Positions 9,905 to 18,782 of a DNA stretch of 64,000 nucleotides are shown in pieces. This DNA is from CAYRHN01 sp964424115 (lineage in GTDB: Bacteria; Chloroflexota; Anaerolineae; Anaerolineales; Anaerolineaceae), in NCBI GenBank assembly GCA_964424115.1, contig CAYRHN010000004.1, forward strand, positions 222,743-286,742, in the 5' to 3' direction. How positions within the stretch are numbered: the stretch's first letter is position 1; the number at the start of each line of letters is the position of its first letter. The notes below the pieces were generated by a model, which saw nothing but the letters and a program-made list of their open reading frames with translations, had not been told where the DNA came from and did no database searches. The position numbers were made by a program, and so were the translations under genes.

Positions 9905-9910
9905 TATAAT
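9905..9910 (+). promoter_or_regulatory. -10 box for the GT-C glycosyltransferase
   Basis: TATAAT lies 28 bases upstream of the chosen ATG, followed by the ribosome site AGAGGTG. This placement is why I take the start at 9938 and not the longer upstream reading frame, which would begin before the promoter. Confidence 0.5.
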
Positions 9911-9937
9911 TATCTCACATTTTCCAGAGGTGACCAG

Positions 9938-12508
9938 ATGAGTGCAAAGAAACCGAACCGGGGAGGTTGGCCTGCCGCAGTGTTGAAGGGTCTGTTGAGG
10001 CGCGCTGCGCCTGCGCCCAAACCACCGGCCGAAACACCCCCGCCGCCCGCTCCCCAATCCCAGCCCGAAGCGCAGCCTCAGCCAGAATCCCCGTTGATCC
10101 TGGTCCAGGCGCCGGATGCCTCAGCCGAGATCATTGAACTCGAAGGAGACCTGCACCGCTTGCAACAGCAGCAGCTTGCCTGGCCTTTCAGCCCGCCTCC
10201 GGCGTCTCCGTCCTCGGCGCCGCTTCCCTCTCTGGATGAAAGCCACTATTGGGAGATCGCCCGCAAGCTGGGCCGTTGGGCCTTGCTGGGGCTGTGCATC
10301 CTCCTGGCGGCCTTGCCGCCTTTCCTCGTCTTCCTGGACCGCTGGTTGCTCGACCGCCAGGTGCACGACCTCCTGCGTGACACCTGGTGCCGCAGTGAGT
10401 TCTTCTGTCAGTTATGGTGGCCGTCTTACTTTCTGATCATCATCGCTTCTGCCGTGCTTTTAGTGCTGTTGGTGGTCTTTGCCGTACGCGACAACCGCCC
10501 GCATAACAACCAGGCGCCGGCTGCCCCGGGCGACAGCCAGGAGCAAAAAGCAGCAATTCGCCCCGAACAGCGCCGCATTGCCCGTGGCCTGGAGGTGTTG
10601 GCCCTGGGCTGGTTTCTCTTGCTTATGCTCCTCGCCGCAGGTTCGCGCATAGCCCCCGGCATCGAACTACTCCCCGCCATTCTGGTCTATCTCTTGGGGC
10701 GTGTGCTGGCGGAATACTCCGCCGGGACGCTCTTTATGATGCTTCGCGGTTGGTGGGCGCGCTTTTGGCCGCTCGGCCTGGCCCACCTCAGTTTGATCGT
10801 TTTCCTCTCCGATTCCAGCGTCGGACGCCCCACTGCTTTGCTCACCTTTGGCTTGCTGGTGGCGGCCTTGCTGAACCTCTGGCGCCTCCGCAGCCGCATT
10901 CAGACCATCCACTGGGTCACCCTGGCTGCCGTCTTCCTCTTTACCCTCAATATCAATTCCTGGGCCTTTTCCACCATCGGAGATGAATATAGTTTCTTCA
11001 CCTTTGGCCGGGATATTCTCCAGTACCAGACCTGGGACTACCGCACCAGCCATTTCTTTAACGGCATGGGCGTCTATGGCAGCCACCCTTACCTTTCTTC
11101 CGTCTTTCATGCCCTATCTATGGGCTTGCTGGGGGTGAACAACTTCGGTTGGCGTTTCAGCAGCCTTTACCTGGCCGCCCTCTCCATCCCGATGTTCTAT
11201 TTCTTTTTCCGACGTTTCCTGGACGAGCGGGTTTCCCTGCTCGGCGCCGGGATGCTCGGCTGCTCGCATTACCTGATGACCTTTGGCAAGATCGGTTATA
11301 ACAATCTCCAGGCTTTGTTTGTCATGGGGTTGGTCTTGTGGGCAGCCGGGGAGGCGGTGCGTTCCCGCCGCGCCTTGAATTACACCTTCCTCGGCCTTTC
11401 CCTGGGCCTGGTCTTCTATGTCTATCCCGCGGCGCTGTACGTGCTGCCCCTGGCCGGCCTGCTGATGCTGATGTACGACCCGCCCTTTAACCGCCCGGCC
11501 CTCAAGCGCTGGTTCCTGGCCGGGGTTGCCTTCTTCATTTTCTTTTCCCCTCTTATTTTCCAGCCCGAGTACTGGCAGGCCAAAGTGGCCGGAACCCTTT
11601 TTTACAACCCGGATATCATGCAGCAGGATGGCGGCATCGCAGGCCACCTGGCGCGTAATTTTCTTTATTCGCTCTTCTCATTTCTGTACATTGCCCAGGA
11701 AAGCCACTTTGTCACTTCTTCCTATGTTGATCCTCTCTCAGGCATGCTGGTGTTGCTCGGACTGGCCTGGGCTATCAAGCTCCTGCGCCGCGACCGCTTT
11801 GCCGTCTTTCTCCTCCTCGGCTTTCTGCTCCTCAATTTCTTTGTCGGCGCCACGCATGACCGCAGCACGCCTGCCAACACGCGCATGTTTCTGCTCCTGC
11901 CCTGGTTCACCCTCCTGGCTGCCCTGGGATTGAGCTGGCTGGCCTGGCAGCTCCAGCGCCTGCATGCCCCGCCGCGCCTGGCGACCGCCCTGGCCGTGCT
12001 GCTGCTGGCCGGCATCCTGGCAGGCAACCTGTACCAGGCTTACAGCCTTTCCCGTCAGCGCTCCGAAGGCCAACCTTCCATGGAGATGCTCTTCCTGCGC
12101 ATGCTTCAACGGGATGCTTCGCTGCAAAGTGCGGCCATGCAAGATGCCCCCCGCCGCATCTACCTCTTCATCACTGAGGAAGGCTGGAATATTGACGGCC
12201 TTCGCCTGGCCCAGCAGATTTACGCTGTGCCGGATTCAGTCACCCAATTACAGCGGGTGGCGGTCACCGGCAGCGAACTGCCTCCTTCCGTGGTGGACCT
12301 GATCCAGAACGAGGACGTGGGCGTCATTATCCAGCCCTGGATGCGCGAGGATTGGCGTGCTGCCCTGGAGACCCGCCTCGCCGAATGGAACAAGAAACCC
12401 TGTGTGATCCGCGACATCCCCACCACCGATCCCCGCTTCACCATCTGGTGGTCCGAGCGCTGGTCCTTCACCTGTCCCGCCGACGGGGATTGGTCCCTTC
12501 CCCGCTGA
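9938..12508 (+). CDS. Multispanning GT-C family glycosyltransferase (PMT/ArnT-like)
   Basis: This 856-residue membrane protein begins with a ~90-residue cytoplasmic Pro/Ala-rich region (repeated PPPAP and QPEAQPQ). About a dozen hydrophobic helices follow. After the helix ending LNINSWAF comes GDEYSFFTFGRDI, an acidic pair in the first large extracytoplasmic loop that matches the catalytic motif of GT-C enzymes using polyprenyl-linked sugars. The nearby SHPYLSSVFHALSMGLLG resembles the same family. A soluble domain closes the C-terminus. I infer transfer of a lipid-linked sugar to a surface polymer, lipid or protein; donor and acceptor are unknown. A GT2 gene follows 40 bases later, suggesting a joint role in envelope glycan synthesis. 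The start ATG is supported by AGAGGTG. Confidence 0.72.
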   Translation: MSAKKPNRGGWPAAVLKGLLRRAAPAPKPPAETPPPPAPQSQPEAQPQPESPLILVQAPDASAEIIELEGDLHRLQQQQLAWPFSPPPASPSSAPLPSLDESHYWEIARKLGRWALLGLCILLAALPPFLVFLDRWLLDRQVHDLLRDTWCRSEFFCQLWWPSYFLIIIASAVLLVLLVVFAVRDNRPHNNQAPAAPGDSQEQKAAIRPEQRRIARGLEVLALGWFLLLMLLAAGSRIAPGIELLPAILVYLLGRVLAEYSAGTLFMMLRGWWARFWPLGLAHLSLIVFLSDSSVGRPTALLTFGLLVAALLNLWRLRSRIQTIHWVTLAAVFLFTLNINSWAFSTIGDEYSFFTFGRDILQYQTWDYRTSHFFNGMGVYGSHPYLSSVFHALSMGLLGVNNFGWRFSSLYLAALSIPMFYFFFRRFLDERVSLLGAGMLGCSHYLMTFGKIGYNNLQALFVMGLVLWAAGEAVRSRRALNYTFLGLSLGLVFYVYPAALYVLPLAGLLMLMYDPPFNRPALKRWFLAGVAFFIFFSPLIFQPEYWQAKVAGTLFYNPDIMQQDGGIAGHLARNFLYSLFSFLYIAQESHFVTSSYVDPLSGMLVLLGLAWAIKLLRRDRFAVFLLLGFLLLNFFVGATHDRSTPANTRMFLLLPWFTLLAALGLSWLAWQLQRLHAPPRLATALAVLLLAGILAGNLYQAYSLSRQRSEGQPSMEMLFLRMLQRDASLQSAAMQDAPRRIYLFITEEGWNIDGLRLAQQIYAVPDSVTQLQRVAVTGSELPPSVVDLIQNEDVGVIIQPWMREDWRAALETRLAEWNKKPCVIRDIPTTDPRFTIWWSERWSFTCPADGDWSLPR

Positions 12509-12528
12509 GGGATTCAGGGTTAAATATC

Positions 12529-12537
12529 TGGTACAAT
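12529..12537 (+). promoter_or_regulatory. Extended -10 promoter, probably giving a leaderless GT2 transcript
   Basis: TGGTACAAT is an extended -10 element. Transcription would begin about 7 bases after it, at or next to the ATG at 12549. No ribosome binding site is visible. The same arrangement occurs before moaA and the ABC ATPase that starts at 48140. Confidence 0.5.
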
Positions 12538-12548
12538 TAGCCTAATGA

Positions 12549-14108
12549 ATGGCAATCCCCTGCTTGGCTGTAAGCGGCCGGCAGCATCATTTATTGACGG
12601 ATGGTATCTACATCGGCACGGTTTTCAATCTTCTTATTTTGATCTTGTTTGCGCTATCGGCGGTAACCCTGTTTCTTTTTGGGGCTTATTACCTGTCGAT
12701 CAGCCTTGTCTATTTGTTCCGTGTCCGCCACAAGAAATTGGTTCCACCCCCTCTGCCGGATTCCTTGCCGCGTGTGACCATCCAGCTTCCTGTTTATAAT
12801 GAACGCTTCCTGGTGGAGCGCCTGATCTCAGCCGTCACTAACCTGGACTATCCCAGGGAATTGATGCAGATCGAGGTTCTGGACGACTCCACCGATTTCA
12901 CCTCCGAATTGCTCAAGCCGTTGGTGAAAAAGTACAAGAAGGCCGGTTTCGATATTCTCTACCTGCACCGTCCTAATCGCGAAGGCGCTAAAGCCGGCAA
13001 CCTGATGTACGGCATGCGCTTTGCCAGCGGCGAGCTGATCGCCATCTTCGACGCGGATTCGGTCCCGGAGAAAGCCTGGCTCAAGAAAGTGGTGCCATAT
13101 TTCCACAACAATCCGAAACTGGGCTGGGTTCAATCCCGCTGTATCCAGATCAATGACAAGACCAATCTAATCACCCGCTTGCAAACCGTGGGGCTGGATG
13201 CCTATTTCATGGTCGAATTTCCCGTCCGCCAGGAGTTGGACCTTTTTCAGGGCTTCAGCGGTTCAGCCGGCATGTGGCGCAAAGAGTGCATCATGCAGTC
13301 TGGCGGCTGGCAGTATGACAGTCTGACCGAAGACCGCGACCTGAGCACTCGCAGCCAGATCGGCGGCTGGAAGGCCGGCTTTGTACCGGAGGCGCTGGTG
13401 GCTTCGGAAGTTCCTGCTCTCATGGACGCCTTTCTCAACCAGCAATACCGCTGGGCTAAGGGTCACACCCAGGACTACCGCAAATCGTTCTGGAAGGTCG
13501 CCAGAGCCCGCCTGCCCTGGAAGGTGCGCCTGGAAAGCATTGTGCGTTTCAGCTTTGATTTCTCCTTCCTTGCCACCCTGATGATGCTGCTCCTCTCCCT
13601 GCCCATCGGCATCCTGGCGCCCAGCTTCTTTAATTTCTTCGTTTTCACTTTCTTCGCCGGGGTGGGTCCGCCGATGTATTACTTCGTCACCCGTTCCAGC
13701 AGTTTTCCCCGCGCCTGGCAGCGTATGTTTCTCTTGCCGGGTCTGGCCTTGCTGGGCATTGGGCTTTCCTTCAGCTGCGGCTTTGGCGTGATCTCCGGCT
13801 TGCTCTTTAAGGGTGGAACATTTGTGACCACCCCCAAGGGCGGCCAATCCGTTACCCGCGATTTCGGAAAGCGCTTCCACATCTCCATGCCAGCCCTGTA
13901 TGTGATCGGGGAACTGGCCATGGGCATCTACCTGATCACCGCTGTGTTAGTGTTGTGGCCTACCGTGGGGCTGCTGATGGCGCCCTGGCTGCTCTCCAGC
14001 GCCTGTGGGTATCTGATGGTAGCCACCTTTAGCATCTGGCAGTTGTGGTTAAAACCCAAAAAGACCGTTCAGTATGGTATCCAGCAGGAGCTTGCTAAGC
14101 TCTCCTGA
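12549..14108 (+). CDS. Processive family 2 glycosyltransferase (cellulose synthase-like)
   Basis: This 519-residue membrane enzyme has two N-terminal helices (residues ~20-55), a cytoplasmic GT2 domain and several C-terminal helices. Visible motifs are VTIQLPVYNE, the nucleotide site VLDDSTD, the metal-binding FDADS, the acceptor-site TEDRDLS, and the processivity signature QQYRWAKG (QxxRW). This set is typical of CesA/BcsA-like and glucomannan or hyaluronan synthases; the sugar cannot be read from sequence. The ATG at 12549 gives the full frame, but a TTG at 12594 is possible because neither has a ribosome site. Context: it follows a GT-C transferase, which fits a surface polysaccharide role. 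Confidence 0.85.
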   Translation: MAIPCLAVSGRQHHLLTDGIYIGTVFNLLILILFALSAVTLFLFGAYYLSISLVYLFRVRHKKLVPPPLPDSLPRVTIQLPVYNERFLVERLISAVTNLDYPRELMQIEVLDDSTDFTSELLKPLVKKYKKAGFDILYLHRPNREGAKAGNLMYGMRFASGELIAIFDADSVPEKAWLKKVVPYFHNNPKLGWVQSRCIQINDKTNLITRLQTVGLDAYFMVEFPVRQELDLFQGFSGSAGMWRKECIMQSGGWQYDSLTEDRDLSTRSQIGGWKAGFVPEALVASEVPALMDAFLNQQYRWAKGHTQDYRKSFWKVARARLPWKVRLESIVRFSFDFSFLATLMMLLLSLPIGILAPSFFNFFVFTFFAGVGPPMYYFVTRSSSFPRAWQRMFLLPGLALLGIGLSFSCGFGVISGLLFKGGTFVTTPKGGQSVTRDFGKRFHISMPALYVIGELAMGIYLITAVLVLWPTVGLLMAPWLLSSACGYLMVATFSIWQLWLKPKKTVQYGIQQELAKLS

Positions 14109-14167
14109 ATCGATATACTTTCAGTTCTTGGATTGCGATCCGTCACAAAAACTAAAAAATTGTTATG

Positions 14168-14200
14168 AATGCCGTCATTTCTTGTCGGCATTTCTTATTT
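14168..14200 (+). terminator. Short hairpin after the GT2 gene
   Basis: AATGCCG (14168-14174) pairs with CGGCATT (14186-14192), followed by TCTTATTT. The stem is short and the T-run broken, so termination may be partial. The right arm overlaps the -35 region of the kinase promoter. Confidence 0.45.
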
Positions 14201-14211
14201 AAGGCTATAAT
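14182..14211 (+). promoter_or_regulatory. Promoter of the Ser/Thr kinase gene
   Basis: TTGTCG (14182-14187) and TATAAT (14206-14211) are separated by 18 bases. They lie 30 bases upstream of the ATG, and GGAGG (14228-14233 region) serves as ribosome site. Confidence 0.6.
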
Positions 14212-14240
14212 CAAGCCATATTCCGGCTGGAGGTTTTGGG

Positions 14241-16067
14241 ATGTCTTTCGCGATTGGTGAAAATATTGGCCCTTATCGCATTGTTGAACAACTGGGGCAG
14301 GGGGGCATGGCCACTGTCTACAAGGCCTATCATGCCTCCCTGGACCGCTACGTTGCGATCAAAGTTCTCCATCCCGCCTTTACCGAAGATCCCAACTTCC
14401 TGGCCCGGTTTCAGCGCGAGGCCCGCGTGGTGGCCCGCCTGGAACATCCCAATATCGTCCCGATCTATGATTATTCCGAACATGAGGGCCGCCCGTACCT
14501 GGTGATGAAATTCATCGAGGGGGAGACGCTCAAGGCCGCCATGGAGCGCGCCCCGCTTTCCCTGGCCCAAACCCTTACCATTCTGGAGGCAGTGGGTGCG
14601 GCTCTGGCCTATGCCCATGAGCAGAATGTCCTTCACCGCGATGTGAAGCCCTCCAATGTCCTGCTGGCCAAAGACAAGAACATCTACCTGGCGGATTTCG
14701 GCCTGGCGCGCATGGCCCAGATGGGCGAATCCAGCCTGACCAGCGACCGCCTGGTAGGCACTCCTCAGTACATTTCCCCCGAACAGGCTCTTTCTAAGCC
14801 TAACCTGGACGCCCGCACGGATGTCTATTCCCTGGGCGTTACCCTCTACGAGATGGTGGTTGGGCGCGTGCCGTTCAATGCCGATACCCCCTTCGCCATC
14901 ATCCACGACCACATCTACACCCCCCTGCCGCTCCCGCGCCAGGTCAATCCGCAGGTGCCGGAAGCCGTGGAGCGGGTGCTCCTGCGCGCGCTGGCCAAGG
15001 ATCCTAACGACCGCTTTGCGGACGTGTCCTCGCTGGTCAACGCCTTCCGCGCCGCCCTTAAGGGTGAGCTGGGCGAGGGCATGAGCAGCCCGGTTATCTC
15101 GCCTTCCTTTGCCCGGGCTCCCACCGCCCAGGTGCCGCCGGTGGCCACTGCCCCCACGCTGCTGAAATTGACCGTCGAAAAGGCTTCCGATCCCGTTTCC
15201 CCGCCAACCGTTGTGGCTTCCACCGCTGTGCCGGCAGCCGAGATGGTTGCCGCCAAACCGCACCGCCCGCCTGCCGCCAAGTACTGGATGATCGGAATTG
15301 TCGCGGTGGTGTTGATCGCTGCCGTTACCTGCCTGATCCTTTTCAACCGACTGCCGGAGATCCTGCAAAAATTAGGCATCACCAAACAGGATATCGTCCA
15401 AATGGTGAGTGATGAGACCCCCATGCCCTTCGACCAGGGCGGACCAGTCAACCAGGGCAATCCTCCCGCCCTCACCTCCCAGCCTCCGGCCCAGGATGTG
15501 ATGACCCTGGCGGAAAAGGCGGTTACAGCCTGGGACCAGGGAAATTTGATCGTGGCGGGCGATCTCGTCCAAAAGATCGTTGATCAGGCCCGCGATGATT
15601 GGGCCCGTTACAGCGATGTCTTTGATTATTGGGCCGGCAAAGAGGCCTGGCTGCTGGTTGGCATGGCAGCTTACCGCTCCGGTGGGGTGGAATTAACCCT
15701 GCCCTCCGACGCCGCCCGCCAGATGGTCCACCGCGCCCTCTACGAGCTGGCCAAAGACCCCCTTGCGGGAGATTTTCTCAAGCAGCATGCTGATAACCCG
15801 CTGTTTGTGGTGGCCACTACCCGCCGCGAGCTGTATTTTGGAGATCCTGCCGCGGCTAAGGAGAGCCTGGGCAAGCTGCTCAACCGTCCCGTGGAATTGA
15901 AACGCTTCCCCGAAGCGCTCTTGCTGCAAGGCGAGCTGTACATTCAGCTCAAGGATATTCCCGCTGCTACCAAAGCTCTGGAAGAGGTCAAGGCCGCTGC
16001 CGGCATGCCGGATTGGATCGTGGCGCGCGCTGGCCTCTTGTTGGAAATGCTAAAAACCAATCCATAA
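14241..16067 (+). CDS. PknB-like transmembrane Ser/Thr protein kinase
   Basis: This 608-residue protein has a eukaryotic-type kinase domain at residues ~10-280. The glycine loop is LGQGGMATVYKA, the ATP lysine lies in VAIKVL, the catalytic loop is HRDVKPSNV, the metal-binding DFG is in ADFGLAR, and the substrate segment is GTPQYISPEQ. A Pro/Ala linker follows, then one transmembrane helix at ~349-370 (MIGIVAVVLIAAVTCLILF). An extracytoplasmic helical domain of ~230 residues resembles TPR-type repeats. It lacks PASTA domains, so the sensed ligand is unknown. tpiA starts 13 bases downstream and may be cotranscribed. Two phosphatases elsewhere in the window (24363-25037 and 37568-38086) are not linked to it. 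Confidence 0.93.
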   Translation: MSFAIGENIGPYRIVEQLGQGGMATVYKAYHASLDRYVAIKVLHPAFTEDPNFLARFQREARVVARLEHPNIVPIYDYSEHEGRPYLVMKFIEGETLKAAMERAPLSLAQTLTILEAVGAALAYAHEQNVLHRDVKPSNVLLAKDKNIYLADFGLARMAQMGESSLTSDRLVGTPQYISPEQALSKPNLDARTDVYSLGVTLYEMVVGRVPFNADTPFAIIHDHIYTPLPLPRQVNPQVPEAVERVLLRALAKDPNDRFADVSSLVNAFRAALKGELGEGMSSPVISPSFARAPTAQVPPVATAPTLLKLTVEKASDPVSPPTVVASTAVPAAEMVAAKPHRPPAAKYWMIGIVAVVLIAAVTCLILFNRLPEILQKLGITKQDIVQMVSDETPMPFDQGGPVNQGNPPALTSQPPAQDVMTLAEKAVTAWDQGNLIVAGDLVQKIVDQARDDWARYSDVFDYWAGKEAWLLVGMAAYRSGGVELTLPSDAARQMVHRALYELAKDPLAGDFLKQHADNPLFVVATTRRELYFGDPAAAKESLGKLLNRPVELKRFPEALLLQGELYIQLKDIPAATKALEEVKAAAGMPDWIVARAGLLLEMLKTNP

Positions 16068-16080
16068 TTTGAGGTGTATC

Positions 16081-16893
16081 ATGCGTCAACCGTTCGTAGC
16101 TGGAAACTGGAAAATGAACAAGACCGTCGCGCAGGCCGAAGCCCTGATCACGGAGATGCTGCCCGGTCTGGAAGCCGCCCAAAAGGGTGTGCTTTGCCCT
16201 CCCTTCCCCATCACCGCCGAAAATCCATCCGGCCTGGGGGTAGAGTGCGTGCTTTGCCCGCCCTTCCCTGCCCTGATGGCTGCATCCAAATTGCTGCAAG
16301 GCAAGACCGTCTGCCTGGGCGCGCAGAACCTGCACTGGGAGGCCTCTGGCGCCTACACCGGCGAGGTCTCTCCCGCCATGATCAAGGAATTCTGCCAGTA
16401 CGTCATCCTCGGCCACTCCGAGCGTCGCACCTATTTTGGCGAGACGGATGAGACCGTCAATAAGAAGATCAAAGCTGCTCTTGCCGTCGGCCTCATCCCC
16501 ATTGTTTGCATCGGTGAAACCTTGCAGGAGAACCAGGCCGGCAAGACCCACGAGGTGGTGGAGCGCCAGGTGCGCCTGGGCCTAGCCGGGTTAACCCCCG
16601 AGCAGGCCCAGAGTATCGTCATCGCCTATGAGCCAGTTTGGGCCATCGGCACCGGCCTGGCTGCCACCAGCGATGTGGCCGAGAAGGTCCACAAAGAATA
16701 TATCCGCACTCCCCTGGCGGACATGTTCGGCGCGCAGGTCTCCGAATCCATGCGCATTCTCTACGGTGGTTCGGTCACCGCGGCCAACGCCGTTGAATTC
16801 TTTGGCCAGCCAGACGTGGATGGCGCGCTGGTGGGCGGCGCCAGCCTCAAACCTGCCGATTTCGTCAAGATCGTCGAGGCTGCCAGGAAGTAA
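16081..16893 (+). CDS. tpiA: Triosephosphate isomerase with a 20-residue internal duplication
   Basis: This 270-residue glycolytic enzyme interconverts dihydroxyacetone phosphate and glyceraldehyde-3-phosphate. Catalytic residues are present: Lys11 in GNWKMN, His in GHSERR, Glu in AYEPVWAIGTG, and the phosphate-binding YGGSV and GALVGGASL. The ATG at 16081 follows GAGGTG; an earlier in-frame start at 16069 lies inside the kinase stop region and lacks a ribosome site. It is oddly long: VLCPPFP occurs twice, 20 residues apart, after beta-strand 2, whereas family members of ~250 residues have it once. The duplicated bases (near 16188 and 16248) remain almost identical, so the event may be fairly recent. 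The active site is untouched. Confidence 0.96.
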   Translation: MRQPFVAGNWKMNKTVAQAEALITEMLPGLEAAQKGVLCPPFPITAENPSGLGVECVLCPPFPALMAASKLLQGKTVCLGAQNLHWEASGAYTGEVSPAMIKEFCQYVILGHSERRTYFGETDETVNKKIKAALAVGLIPIVCIGETLQENQAGKTHEVVERQVRLGLAGLTPEQAQSIVIAYEPVWAIGTGLAATSDVAEKVHKEYIRTPLADMFGAQVSESMRILYGGSVTAANAVEFFGQPDVDGALVGGASLKPADFVKIVEAARK

Positions 16894-16898
16894 GGCGC

Positions 16899-17660
16899 GT
16901 GGCTGCCTCTTTGGAGAGCCTGGCCTGGCTGCTGGTTTGCCTGGCATTGTTCTTGTTTGTGCAGCGCCGCCTGCATTTTGAGTTGCAGGCGGTGCTTTTG
17001 TTGCTCACCCGCCGCCAGGAGCTTGCGGTGGGCATCTTTTCCTTACTATTCTTCCCCGGTGTGCTGTTGCATGAGTTAAGCCATTACCTCATGGCGCGCC
17101 TGTTGGGGGTGAAGGCGGTTAAATTCTCCCTCCTCCCCAAGATGCTCTCCGGCGGACGTCTGCGCCTGGGCTACGTGGAAACCCGCCAGACCGACATCGT
17201 CCGCGATTCGTTGATCGGCCTGGCCCCTCTCCTGACTGGCGGAGCGCTGGTGGCCTGGCTGGCGATTGCGAAATTGTCCCTGCCGGAGCTGGCCGGGTTG
17301 GCCGCAGCCGGGCAATGGCAGGCTTTCCTGGATGCCCTGCACCAGCTGCCCCTCCTGCCGGATTTCTGGCTGTGGTTTTATCTGGCTTTCACGGTCAGCA
17401 GCACCATGCTGCCCTCCGCCTCCGACCGACAATCCTGGCTGCCCATCCTTTTGATCTCGGCCGGTTTGCTGGGAATGGTGCTGCTGGCCGGCGCTGGGCC
17501 GTGGATGGAGCAGCACCTGGCCCCCAGCCTGTATTCTCTGCTCAGCTCGCTGGCTCTCATTTTTGGCGCCAGCCTGCTGGTGCATCTGGTGCTTTGGCTG
17601 CCGGTCCTGGCCTTGCGCCTGCTCCTCTCCCGCCTGACCGGCCTGCAGGTGAAGCCCTAG
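16899..17660 (+). CDS. Polytopic membrane protein with HExxH metalloprotease motif (M50-like)
   Basis: This 253-residue protein starts with GTG five bases after tpiA. It has about six hydrophobic segments. LLHELSHYLMARLLGV (residues ~55-70) contains HELSH, the zinc-binding HExxH of site-2-protease-like membrane peptidases, placed inside a transmembrane helix as in that family. The second metal-ligand motif (NxxPxxxxDG) of classical S2P is not seen. It could therefore be a divergent M50-type protease or a relative that keeps only the first motif. Substrate and role are unknown. It closes the kinase-tpiA gene string. Confidence 0.6.
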   Translation: MAASLESLAWLLVCLALFLFVQRRLHFELQAVLLLLTRRQELAVGIFSLLFFPGVLLHELSHYLMARLLGVKAVKFSLLPKMLSGGRLRLGYVETRQTDIVRDSLIGLAPLLTGGALVAWLAIAKLSLPELAGLAAAGQWQAFLDALHQLPLLPDFWLWFYLAFTVSSTMLPSASDRQSWLPILLISAGLLGMVLLAGAGPWMEQHLAPSLYSLLSSLALIFGASLLVHLVLWLPVLALRLLLSRLTGLQVKP

Positions 17661-17777
17661 GATCCCGCTGCAATCAATTTCCAATGCCCATAAATCATAA
17701 AAGCGCCCCACCTCTTCGATTACGGGAAGAGATTTTTGTTTAAGGAATTCTTGGATATCGAATTATTGGACAAAAAT

Positions 17778-17785
17778 GGTAGAAT
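17778..17785 (+). promoter_or_regulatory. Extended -10 promoter, probably giving a leaderless moaA transcript
   Basis: TGGTAGAAT (17777-17785) is an extended -10 element ending 6 bases before the ATG at 17792. Transcription should begin at or beside the start codon, and no ribosome site is seen. Confidence 0.5.
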
Positions 17786-17791
17786 ATTTGC

Positions 17792-18778
17792 ATGCTGATG
17801 GACCGCTTTGGGCGTCGGATCACTTATTTGCGCATCTCGGTCACTGACCGCTGCAACCTGCGCTGCGTCTATTGCATGCCGCCGGAGGGGATCGAATTGC
17901 AGCCGCATGAGAATATTCTGACCTATGAGGAGATCCTCCAGGTGGTCCAGGTTGCCGCGTCCCAGGGGGTCAGCGAGGTGCGCCTGACTGGTGGCGAGCC
18001 GTTGGTACGGCGCGGGCTGCCCGATCTGGTGCGTAAGATCGCCGCCGTGCCCGGCATCCAGGATATCAGCCTCACCACCAACGGCATTTTGCTGGAGAAC
18101 CTGGCCCGCCCGCTGGCCGAGGCCGGTCTCCATCGTATCAATGTCAGCATGGATACGCTTGATCCCCTTAGATTTGCCCGCATCACCCGCGGTGGTTCCA
18201 TCCGGCGTGTCTTTGCCGGACTGGAGGCTGCCGAACAGGCCGGGTTGAATCCGGTCAAGATCAACGTGGTGGCCATGCGCGGCGTTAACGACGATGAACT
18301 GCTTGACCTGGCCCTGCTCAGCCGGGACCATCCCTGGAACGTTCGCTTCATTGAATTGATGCCGGTCAAGAATCAGGCGCCCTGGGGCGAGGGCTTCCTC
18401 CCCCCAGGCCGCATTTACCTCTCCGTACAGGAGATCCTGGAGGCGTTGTCCGGCCTGGACTTGCAGCCGCTGAAGGAAAAGGTGGGCAGCGGCCCTGCTC
18501 AGGAATTCAGCCTGCCCGGCGGGCGCGGAACGGTGGGGGTCATCTCACCCCTGGGCAGCTGCTTCTGCCAGGATTGCAACCGTCTGCGCCTGACTGCCGA
18601 CGGCAGCCTGCGCCCCTGCCTGCTCAACGACGGCGAGGTGTCGGTGCGGGATGCTCTGCGTGCCGGAGAGGATTTGCTGCCCTTAATACAAAAAGCCGTC
18701 CAACTCAAGCCCAAGGGGCACGAGTTGGACGCAGGGGATACCCCAAACGTTCGTTGTATGGGGCAGATCGGCGGGTAA
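17792..18778 (+). CDS. moaA: GTP 3',8-cyclase, molybdenum cofactor biosynthesis
   Basis: This 328-residue radical SAM enzyme catalyses the first step from GTP toward cyclic pyranopterin phosphate. The N-terminal cluster motif is CNLRCVYC (CxxxCxxC). The SAM-binding GGE is in TGGEPL. The second 4Fe-4S cluster that binds GTP uses the C-terminal cysteines in CFCQDCNRLRL and RPCLL. The C-terminus ends MGQIGG, matching the essential double-glycine tail of the family. No other mo- genes are nearby. The start may be 17792 or 17798 (two in-frame ATGs). It converges on upp with only 4 bases between stop codons. Confidence 0.96.
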   Translation: MLMDRFGRRITYLRISVTDRCNLRCVYCMPPEGIELQPHENILTYEEILQVVQVAASQGVSEVRLTGGEPLVRRGLPDLVRKIAAVPGIQDISLTTNGILLENLARPLAEAGLHRINVSMDTLDPLRFARITRGGSIRRVFAGLEAAEQAGLNPVKINVVAMRGVNDDELLDLALLSRDHPWNVRFIELMPVKNQAPWGEGFLPPGRIYLSVQEILEALSGLDLQPLKEKVGSGPAQEFSLPGGRGTVGVISPLGSCFCQDCNRLRLTADGSLRPCLLNDGEVSVRDALRAGEDLLPLIQKAVQLKPKGHELDAGDTPNVRCMGQIGG

Positions 18779-18782
18779 GCAC

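Noticed and set aside
12545..12799. 84-residue frame starting four bases before the GT2 start
   Set aside because: Overlaps the N-terminal helices of the GT2 in another frame and has no family features.
16899..17660. Assigning the HELSH membrane protein as a full site-2 protease (RseP type)
   Set aside because: The second metal-binding motif and a PDZ domain are missing, so only M50-like was claimed.
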